The position numbers and the translations under genes were made by a program. Below the pieces are notes generated by a model. That model was given only the letters and a program-made list of their open reading frames with translations, searched no databases and was not told where the DNA came from. DNA of 56,440 bases from NCBI GenBank assembly GCA_035556215.1, contig DATMFI010000006.1:1-56440 (forward strand), written 5' to 3'. This document shows, in pieces, positions 50,780-56,440 of the stretch. How positions within the stretch are numbered: the stretch's first letter is position 1; each line of letters opens with the position of its first letter. This DNA is from Palsa-892 sp035556215 (GTDB lineage Bacteria > Pseudomonadota > Alphaproteobacteria > Rhizobiales > Xanthobacteraceae).

Positions 50780-51928
50780 ATGTTCAAGCACAGCCTCGCA
50801 GCCATCGCGCTTCCCCTGTCGCTCGCCGTTCCTGCGCTCGCGCAAGACGCCGTTGTCAAAAGCCAGAAGGAAAGTTTCCGCGTCGAGACGATCGCAAGCG
50901 GTCTCGAAAATCCATGGGCGCTCGCTTTCCTGCCGGACGGCCGCATGCTCGTCACCGAGCGGCCCGGCCGGCTGCGCATCGTCGGCAAGGACGGCAAGCT
51001 TTCCGATCCGGTCGCGAACGTGCCGAAGGTTGCCGCTGTCGGCCAGGGCGGCCTGCTCGACATCGTGCTGGCGCCGGATTTCTCGCAAAGCCGCCGGCTC
51101 TATTTCACCTTCGCCGAGCCGCGCGGCGCGAACGGCGCGGTGAACCCCAACAGCACGAGCGCGGCGAGCGCGCGCCTCGTCGAAGACAAAGGCACCGCCA
51201 GGCTCGAAGACGTCAAGGTAATTTTCCGTCAGGAGCCCGCTTATGGCGGCGGCTTCCATTTCGGCTCGCGCATCGCGATCGCCCGCGACGGCACGCTGTT
51301 CATCACCACCGGCGAGCGCAACCTCAAAACGCCGTCGCAGGATCTGATGCAGGATCTCGGCAAGGTCATCCGCATCAACGCCGACGGCACGATTCCGAAT
51401 GATAATCCCTTCGCCGGCCGCAAGGACGCGCGGCCCGAAATCTGGTCCTATGGCCATCGCAACATTCAGGGCGCGGCCATTCATCCGGCGACCGGCAAGC
51501 TCTGGATCAACGAGCACGGCCCGAAAGGCGGCGATGAAATCAACATTCCGGCCGCCGGCAAGAATTACGGCTGGCCGGTGATCGGCTTCGGCGTCGATTA
51601 TTCGGGCGCCGTCATCCACGAGAGTACGAGCAAGCCCGGCATGGAACAGCCGATCCATCACTGGACGCCGTCGATCGCGCCGTCCGGCATGGCGTTCTAC
51701 ACCGCCGATGCATTCCCGAACTGGCGCGGCAATCTGTTCAGCGGCGCGCTGGCGCTGACGCATCTCAACCGCATCGAGCTCGACGGCGAGAAGGTGGTGA
51801 AGGAAGAGCGCTTGCTTGGCGATCTCGGCCTTCGCATTCGCGACGTGCGGCAGGGTCCGGACGGCAATCTTTATCTTCTCAGCGACGCCAGAAACGGCAA
51901 ATTGCTGCGCCTCGTCCCGGCCAAATAA
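50780..51928 (+). CDS. PQQ-dependent sugar dehydrogenase (glucose/sorbosone dehydrogenase family)
   Basis: A 382-residue exported six-bladed propeller. The signal peptide is MFKHSLAAIALPLSLAVPALA. Family motifs are ETIASGLENPWALAFLPDGRMLVTERPGRLRIV, GQGGLLDIVLAPDF (with the active-site His replaced or shifted), YGGGFHFGSRIAIARDGTLFITTGER, SYGHRNIQGAAIHPATGKLWINEHGPKGGDEIN and NYGWPVIGFG. YliI/Asd-type proteins of this family oxidise aldose sugars in the periplasm with pyrroloquinoline quinone. No pqq genes are in the window. It is convergent with the DUF486 gene. Confidence 0.9.
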   Translation: MFKHSLAAIALPLSLAVPALAQDAVVKSQKESFRVETIASGLENPWALAFLPDGRMLVTERPGRLRIVGKDGKLSDPVANVPKVAAVGQGGLLDIVLAPDFSQSRRLYFTFAEPRGANGAVNPNSTSAASARLVEDKGTARLEDVKVIFRQEPAYGGGFHFGSRIAIARDGTLFITTGERNLKTPSQDLMQDLGKVIRINADGTIPNDNPFAGRKDARPEIWSYGHRNIQGAAIHPATGKLWINEHGPKGGDEINIPAAGKNYGWPVIGFGVDYSGAVIHESTSKPGMEQPIHHWTPSIAPSGMAFYTADAFPNWRGNLFSGALALTHLNRIELDGEKVVKEERLLGDLGLRIRDVRQGPDGNLYLLSDARNGKLLRLVPAK

Positions 51929-51938
51929 CCGCTCGCCA

Positions 51939-52292
51939 TCACCACTTCTGGAAAATGAAGAAGGCGCCCGCCGCGATCAGCGCGAAGCCCACCACGTAAT
52001 TCCAGCGGAACGCTTCGCCGAGATAAAACACCGAGAAGCCCGCGAACACGGTGAGCGTGATGACCTCCTGCATCGTCTTCAGCTCAGCCGTCGAATAGAC
52101 CGCCGAGCCGTAGCGATTGGCGGGCACCGCCAGGCAATATTCGATGAAGGCGATCCCCCAGCTCACCAGAATGGCGAGCATCAGCGGCGACGACTTGTAT
52201 TTGAGGTGCCCGTACCAGGCGAAGGTCATGAAAATGTTGGAGGCAAACAGCAACAGGATGGGCAGCACCGTCGCGGGGATGAGCGTGGACAT
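51939..52292 (-). CDS. DUF486 family small membrane protein (DMT-like)
   Basis: A 117-residue protein starting at ATG 52292, with four hydrophobic helices. PATVLPILLLFASNIFMTFAWYGHLKYKSSPLMLAILVSWGIAFIEYCLAVPANRYGSAVYSTAELKTMQEVITLTVFAGFSVFYLGEAFRWNYVVGFALIAAGAFFIF is the standard DUF486 layout, related to the small drug/metabolite transporter type. The open frame extends upstream to 52445, but family length and hydrophobicity support the shorter form. The transported compound is unknown. It is convergent with the sugar dehydrogenase. Confidence 0.9.
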   Translation of the reverse strand: MSTLIPATVLPILLLFASNIFMTFAWYGHLKYKSSPLMLAILVSWGIAFIEYCLAVPANRYGSAVYSTAELKTMQEVITLTVFAGFSVFYLGEAFRWNYVVGFALIAAGAFFIFQKW

Positions 52293-52521
52293 GCGAACCT
52301 TCAGGGATGGTTGGGGCGAAAAGCGTATATCGCTGACAAGCCCCTCGCCCGCAATGGCCCGGGCCGCGGGTTTCCGCCGCCTCATCGTCGCGCCGCTGTG
52401 GAAAAGCCGATTCGGCAGCCGCCTCCGGACATGCGAAATTCTCATTCAGGCGCAGCTGCGGTGCGATTCGCTCGCCGAACCGCCGTCCGTGCCAGCAGAT
52501 GGCAACTCATGGGGGCATTTC

Positions 52522-52767
52522 ATGGCTAAAGCAGCAAAGCGTAAAAGAAGTACCGGGAGCAGCGGCGGTGGCGGCAGCAAATCGAGCGTGCTCATCCGCA
52601 CCAATGCGCCGCACTCGACCACGCTGATCATCTCCGTCGTTCTGTTCTCGCTCGCCATTCTCGGCGCGCTCTTTCCCTTTATCCCCATCATCGGAGCGCT
52701 CGGGTTCTGGCTCGCGCTGATCGGCTATCTGATTCTCGTCGCGGGCTGCGTGATGAAGGGTCTGTGA
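52522..52767 (+). CDS. Small membrane protein with Gly/Ser/Lys-rich N-terminus
   Basis: An 81-residue protein from ATG at 52522, preceded by GGGGG six to ten bases upstream. The first ~22 residues are basic and Gly/Ser-rich (AKAAKRKRSTGSSGGGGSK). Two hydrophobic helices follow at about residues 34-52 and 55-76 with a short FIPIIG turn, and the C-terminus is VMKGL. No family is recognised. A terminator at 52789-52817 follows the stop. Confidence 0.65.
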   Translation: MAKAAKRKRSTGSSGGGGSKSSVLIRTNAPHSTTLIISVVLFSLAILGALFPFIPIIGALGFWLALIGYLILVAGCVMKGL

Positions 52768-52788
52768 CCGCAAACCAGGCTCCGATGC

Positions 52789-52817
52789 AAAAACCCCTCA
52801 CCGCGTGAGGGGTTTTT
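52789..52817 (+). terminator. Terminator after the 81-aa membrane protein
   Basis: AAAAACCCCTCA pairs with TGAGGGGTTTTT around CCGCG, followed by a T-run. It closes the small membrane-protein unit and lies about 65 bases before uvrB. Confidence 0.9.
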
Positions 52818-52880
52818 TGTTGGCCGATTACCGCGCTTTTTGCCGCTTCCATCCGGCGGCGAAATGCCCATATTGGGCCC

Positions 52881-55307
52881 ATGCCGAAAAAGCAGCCGAA
52901 GCCTTACCGCACCGCGCGCGGCGTCAATCAGGGAATGGCCGAGCGCCCGCAGCGGCTCTATGAGCCGGTGCCCGCGGTCGAGACCGACCCGGAACTCGCC
53001 AAGACGCTCGGCTTCAAGGTGGAGCCGGCCGAGGACTTCGTGCCGTCGATGGGCTCGACGGCTTCCGCCGAGGCGCTGCAAAAGCTGCTCGAAGAGGGCC
53101 GGCCCGAATTCAGGAATCTGACCTTTGTGCCGCACCGCCCGGAGCGGCCGGAGAAATCCGAGGGCGGCAAGAAGTTCAAGCTCGTCTCGCCCTATTCGCC
53201 CAAGGGCGACCAGCCGCAGGCCATCGAGGAGCTGGTGAAAGGCGCCAATGCCGGCGAGCGGACCCAGGTGCTGCTCGGCGTCACCGGCTCGGGCAAGACC
53301 TACACCATGGCGCAGGTGATCGAGCGCACCCAGCGCCCCGCCCTCATCCTCGCGCCGAACAAGACGCTCGCCGCGCAGCTCTATGGCGAGTTCAAGAGCT
53401 TCTTTCCGGAGAACGCCGTCGAGTATTTCGTCTCGTATTACGATTACTACCAGCCCGAAGCCTACGTCCCGCGCACCGACACCTACATCGAGAAAGATTC
53501 GGCGATCAACGAGCAGATCGACCGCATGCGCCATGCCGCAACGCGCGCGCTTCTGGAGCGCGACGACGTCATCATCGTCGCCTCGGTGTCGTGCATTTAC
53601 GGCATCGGCTCGGTCGAGACGTATTCGGCGATGACCTTCGAGATCGCGCGCGGCGGCCGCATGAGCCAGCGATCCCTCATCGCCGATCTCGTCGCCCTGC
53701 AATACACCCGCACCGACATGGATTTTCACCGCGGCACTTTCCGCGTGCGCGGCGACGTCATCGAAATCTTCCCGGCGCACTATGAGGATCGCGCCTGGCG
53801 TGTCTCGCTGTTCGGCGACGAGATCGAGGCGATCCACGAATTCGATCCGCTGACCGGCGAGAAGTTCGACGACCTCGAGGCGGTCAAGATCTACGCCAAT
53901 TCCCATTACGTCACGCCGAAACCGACGCTGCATCAGGCGATCGAAGGCATCAAGCAGGAACTGAAGCTGCGGCTCGATCAGCTCAACCGCGCCAATCGCC
54001 TGCTCGAAGCCCAGCGCCTCGAGCAGCGAACGATGTTCGATCTCGAGATGCTGGCCGCCTCCGGCGTCTGCGCCGGCATCGAGAACTATTCGCGCTATCT
54101 CACCGGCCGCAAACCCGGCGAGCCGCCGCCGACGCTGTTCGAATATCTGCCCGACAACGCCATCGTTTTTCTGGACGAGAGCCACGTCACCGTGCCGCAG
54201 ATCGGCGCGATGTATAAAGGCGACTTCCGCCGCAAGGCGACGCTCGCCGAATACGGCTTCCGCCTGCCCTCCTGCCTCGACAACCGGCCGCTCCGGTTCG
54301 AGGAATGGGACGCCATGCGCCCGCAGACCGTGGCGGTTTCCGCGACGCCTGCCGGCTGGGAGATGAACCAGACGCAAGGCGTCTTCGCGGAACAAGTCAT
54401 TCGCCCGACCGGCCTCACCGACCCCGAGATCGTCATTCGTCCGGCCCGCACCCAGGTCGATGACCTGATCGGCGAAGTGAAGGCCGTCGCGCAAAAAGGC
54501 TATCGCGCGCTGGTGACGACGCTCACCAAGCGCATGGCCGAGGACCTCACCGAATACCTGCACGAACAGGGCGTGCGCGTGCGCTACATGCACTCCGACA
54601 TCGACACCATCGAGCGCATCGAGATCATTCGCGATCTGCGTTTGGGCGCGTTCGATTGCCTCGTCGGCATCAATCTGTTGCGCGAAGGTTTGGATATTCC
54701 CGAATGCGCCCTCGTCGGCATCCTCGACGCCGACAAGGAAGGCTTCCTGCGCTCGGAAACCTCGCTGATCCAGACCATCGGCCGCGCCGCCCGTAACGTC
54801 GACGGCCGCGTCATTCTCTATGCCGACAGGATGACGGGCTCGATCGAACGCGCCGTCGCCGAGACCAACCGCCGCAAGGAAAAGCAGCTCGCCTATAACG
54901 CGGCCAACGGCATCACGCCCGAAAGCGTCAAGCGCGAGATCGCCGACATCACCAATTCGATGTACGAGCGCGATCGCGTCAACGTCGAAACAGGCTTTGG
55001 CGAAGCGGTCGCTACTTACGGCCATAACTTCCAGGCCGTCATCACCGATCTCGAGGAGCGCATGAAGGAGGCCGCCGGCAATCTCGAATTCGAGGAAGCC
55101 GCGCGCCTGCGCGACGAGATCAAGCGCCTGCGCGACATCGAGATGGCGGTGATCGACGACCCGACCGCCAAGGTCCCGGCGATCCGCGCCAGCACGCCGG
55201 CGCGTCTCGGCTCGGGCTCGGCGAGCCAGCCGCATTCCACCGGCGGCAGGGCAGGCTCGCGCGGCGGCAAGCCCGGCTCGCGCACGTTTAAGACAAACAG
55301 GCGCTGA
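52881..55307 (+). CDS. uvrB: Excinuclease ABC subunit UvrB
   Basis: An 808-residue nucleotide-excision repair helicase-like protein. An alphaproteobacterial-type N-terminal extension of ~95 residues precedes FKLVSPYSPKGDQPQAIEELV. Walker A is GVTGSGKTYTMAQV. FVSYYDYYQPEAYVPRTDTYIEKDSAIN is the beta-hairpin region that locks the lesion-bearing strand. IVFLDESHVTVPQIGAMYKGD is motif II. LVGINLLREGLDIPECALVGILDAD and QTIGRAARNVDGRVILYAD are helicase motifs V and VI. A C-terminal UVR motif for UvrC contact (LEERMKEAAGNLEFEEAARLRDEI) lies near residue 718. The stop codon lies inside the first of three 30-bp repeats. Confidence 0.97.
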   Translation: MPKKQPKPYRTARGVNQGMAERPQRLYEPVPAVETDPELAKTLGFKVEPAEDFVPSMGSTASAEALQKLLEEGRPEFRNLTFVPHRPERPEKSEGGKKFKLVSPYSPKGDQPQAIEELVKGANAGERTQVLLGVTGSGKTYTMAQVIERTQRPALILAPNKTLAAQLYGEFKSFFPENAVEYFVSYYDYYQPEAYVPRTDTYIEKDSAINEQIDRMRHAATRALLERDDVIIVASVSCIYGIGSVETYSAMTFEIARGGRMSQRSLIADLVALQYTRTDMDFHRGTFRVRGDVIEIFPAHYEDRAWRVSLFGDEIEAIHEFDPLTGEKFDDLEAVKIYANSHYVTPKPTLHQAIEGIKQELKLRLDQLNRANRLLEAQRLEQRTMFDLEMLAASGVCAGIENYSRYLTGRKPGEPPPTLFEYLPDNAIVFLDESHVTVPQIGAMYKGDFRRKATLAEYGFRLPSCLDNRPLRFEEWDAMRPQTVAVSATPAGWEMNQTQGVFAEQVIRPTGLTDPEIVIRPARTQVDDLIGEVKAVAQKGYRALVTTLTKRMAEDLTEYLHEQGVRVRYMHSDIDTIERIEIIRDLRLGAFDCLVGINLLREGLDIPECALVGILDADKEGFLRSETSLIQTIGRAARNVDGRVILYADRMTGSIERAVAETNRRKEKQLAYNAANGITPESVKREIADITNSMYERDRVNVETGFGEAVATYGHNFQAVITDLEERMKEAAGNLEFEEAARLRDEIKRLRDIEMAVIDDPTAKVPAIRASTPARLGSGSASQPHSTGGRAGSRGGKPGSRTFKTNRR

Positions 55308-55389
55308 AGCGCCTGCTGTAAAACAAACCGGCGCTGAAGCGCCTGCTGCAAGACGAACCGGCGCCGAAGCGCCTGCTGCAAGACGAGCC
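55300..55389 (+). repeat. Three tandem 30-bp repeats spanning the uvrB stop
   Basis: Units at 55300-55329, 55330-55359 and 55360-55389 share GGCGCTGAAGCGCCTGCTG and an A-rich end (AAGACGAACC or variants). A degenerate fourth copy lies upstream in the last uvrB codons (55286-55299) and a short piece follows. Each unit contains the hairpin GGCGCTGAAGCGCC. Confidence 0.9.
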
Positions 55390-55537
55390 AGCGCCGGCGC
55401 CAAAATTCCGTCGCCTCGCCGCCACGGAACTTCCATTCAGAATCATTGCGATCTGTCGCCAGAGTTGAACGCGAATGCCGAACCGTTCGCTGGCGAACGC
55501 ATTGGCCCACGCACTCCCAGCATGAAGGAGGTTCGAC

Positions 55538-55795
55538 ATGATGAAGAAGATCATGACCGGCGTTGCGGCCGCGGCGATTGCGGGCAGCGCGCTTGCCATA
55601 CCGACGCAGGCGAACGCGCTCGCCGAATGGGTGATCCCGACGATCATCGCGACCGGCATCGGCGGCGTGATGGTCGGCTCAACCGCCGCGAACGGCCCCT
55701 ATTACGGCTACTCCGAGCCGGGCGCGCTGTGCCACGCCGGCCGCGAGCAAGGCCCGGACGGCCGCTGGCATCGCGTTCGTGTCTGCCCGTATTAA
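55538..55795 (+). CDS. Small exported protein, 85 aa
   Basis: An 85-residue protein from ATG at 55538 (a second ATG follows at once) with AAGGAGG about eight bases upstream. The signal peptide is about residues 1-28 (MMKKIMTGVAAAAIAGSALAIPTQANA). The mature part has a glycine-rich hydrophobic stretch (VIPTIIATGIGGVMVGSTAANG) and a C-terminal segment with two cysteines (CHAGREQGPDGRWHRVRVC) that could form one disulfide loop. It resembles the small exported proteins common in Bradyrhizobium relatives, but no family name is assured. A strong terminator follows. Confidence 0.75.
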   Translation: MMKKIMTGVAAAAIAGSALAIPTQANALAEWVIPTIIATGIGGVMVGSTAANGPYYGYSEPGALCHAGREQGPDGRWHRVRVCPY

Positions 55796-55807
55796 TTAAG
55801 AGGGAGC

Positions 55808-55844
55808 AGATCGCCGCTCGCTTTATCGCGGGCGGCGATCTTTT
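55808..55844 (+). terminator. Terminator after the 85-aa exported protein
   Basis: AGATCGCCGC (55808-55817) pairs with GCGGCGATCT (55832-55841), followed by TTTTC. It lies 13 bases after the stop. Confidence 0.85.
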
Positions 55845-55856
55845 CACGCAACAGCT

Positions 55857-56234
55857 TCAGCCGGCGCGGCGATTGGATGTGTTCTGAAGAATATTCGCGA
55901 CGTCGCCCTGCTCGCGGATATTCTGCGGAATCGGATCAGGCTCGATGAAGACCGGCGCCGGTGCGGGTGCCGGCCGCGTCACCGGCTCCTGCATTTCTTC
56001 TTTTCGCTCGTCTGCCTTTTGCTTCATCCGCAGCGCGCGGCGCATTCCTTCGGCGGTCGTGCGTTTGCTGGCGGCTTTGCCTGTGCTCTTGCGGCGCGTG
56101 GTTTTGCGCTTCGCTTTGCTCTTCGTTTTCTTTCTCGCCCTCAGCAGCTTTTTGCTTCGCTTTGCTTTCGCTTTCTTCGTTTTCCTAGATGTCTTCTTGG
56201 GCCGCCTCGCGCGGCGCGTCCTCGCTTTTGCCAT
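55857..56234 (-). CDS. Histone H1-like Lys/Arg-rich protein
   Basis: A 125-residue protein from ATG at 56234 with AGAGGAAG five bases upstream; the frame is open further to 56378. Residues 2-75 are almost only Lys, Arg, Ala, Ser and Thr in short repeats (RRARRPKKTSRKTKKAKAKR, KSKAKRKTTRRKS), like the C-terminal tails of histone H1 and bacterial H1-like proteins. The final ~45 residues are Pro/Ala-rich and acidic-polar (PVTRPAPAPAPVFIEPDPIPQNI), a different composition. Such proteins bind DNA without sequence preference and may compact the nucleoid. It lies 13 bases after the DUF3072 gene in the same direction. Confidence 0.75.
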   Translation of the reverse strand: MAKARTRRARRPKKTSRKTKKAKAKRSKKLLRARKKTKSKAKRKTTRRKSTGKAASKRTTAEGMRRALRMKQKADERKEEMQEPVTRPAPAPAPVFIEPDPIPQNIREQGDVANILQNTSNRRAG

Positions 56235-56247
56235 CGCTTCCTCTTTG

Positions 56248-56440
56248 TCAGATGGGTTTATGCTGCCTGCCGCCTTTATCCTTCGCGAGTTTGGCGCGCA
56301 GAATGCGAATACGCATCTCCGCGCCTTCGGCCGAAAGATGCCGATGATAGGCGTCGGGATCGCGCCCCTCGCGGGCAAGCGCCTTCAATGTGCGCGCCTG
56401 CTCTTCGCTCATCGAGGCCGGTAAATCCGGCCGTTGCCGG
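56248..56440 (-). CDS. DUF3072-like protein (cut by right edge)
   Basis: The minus-strand frame from at least ATG 56412 to TGA 56248 encodes EEQARTLKALAREGRDPDAYHRHLSAEGAEMRIRILRAKLAKDKG, matching the DUF3072 family of small basic proteins (the pattern EQARTLKxLA followed by a helical A-E-M-R-I-R-x-L-R-A-K-L). The frame stays open upstream to the edge (RQRPDLPAS), so the start may lie outside. The function is unknown; it is adjacent to the H1-like gene, 13 bases upstream of it, and probably shares its message. Confidence 0.7.
   Translation of the reverse strand, partial: RQRPDLPASMSEEQARTLKALAREGRDPDAYHRHLSAEGAEMRIRILRAKLAKDKGGRQHKPI

Noticed and set aside
55300..55389. CRISPR-like array
   Set aside because: The units are directly abutting with no spacers and no cas genes, so they are simple tandem repeats.
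52725..55436. 903-residue minus-strand open frame
   Set aside because: It is antisense to uvrB, with repeats in its start that come from the 30-bp tandem repeats; no recognisable domain.

Overview
The window is about 56 kb of a GC-rich chromosome that reads as an alphaproteobacterium of the order Rhizobiales (Bradyrhizobiaceae/Xanthobacteraceae-like). The signs are trxB followed directly by an LsrB-type LysR gene, an mbfA gene with an Irr-type box, a dnaG-rpoD pair, carA divergent from yqeY, a DnaG without canonical zinc ligands, and several small DUF1127 genes. No phage, transposase, integrase, CRISPR array or rRNA was found. One tRNA gene is present, tRNA-Ile(CAU).

Left part (1-8.8 kb): an accessory region. 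A glycosyltransferase-like gene is cut by the left edge, followed by a 41-residue membrane peptide with its own terminator and an FMN split-barrel protein. Next comes a broken lipid/glycan pair: an LpxH-like phosphoesterase whose last ~23 codons are out of frame by one base, and a GT4 glycosyltransferase that loses its C-terminal half at about 3640. Immediately after this junction is a tight five-gene operon (3947-8248): a TusA-like protein, a DsrE-like protein, a membrane protein with an intramembrane CxxC, a secreted and C-terminally anchored protein of unknown family, and a fusion of a TusA-like domain to a core MetE methyltransferase domain. This is the best candidate in the window for an undescribed system, probably linking protein-bound sulfur transfer to methyl or thiol chemistry. 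It ends near the tRNA gene.

Middle (8.9-24.8 kb): a NodB-type deacetylase, a membrane adenylate/guanylate cyclase with a c-type haem motif, DUF4112, MFS and RidA genes, a RecD-like helicase, two small unknown genes, a 620-base GC-rich non-coding block, and an AT-rich P-loop ATPase that looks recently acquired. Then come a lytic transglycosylase, DUF1330, MbfA (ferritin-VIT1 fusion) under an Irr-type box, and a MerR regulator facing DUF2938-DUF2798 genes across a SoxR-like operator.

Right part (22-56.4 kb): mostly housekeeping. It holds rpoD, dnaG, yqeY, carA, carB with a terminator-like hairpin in its leader, greA, Lrp and LysR regulators, two DUF1127 genes, enoyl-CoA hydratase, trxB-lsrB, an EF-G paralogue, an aspartate-type aminotransferase, a GT87-sulfatase membrane pair, a phytanoyl-CoA dioxygenase-like protein, GSTs, a PQQ-type sugar dehydrogenase, uvrB with three 30-bp repeats over its stop codon, and a histone-H1-like basic protein next to a DUF3072 gene cut by the right edge.

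Starts were moved inward from the longest open frame where a ribosome binding site or family length favoured it. Function calls come from motif recognition only, since no database search was possible.
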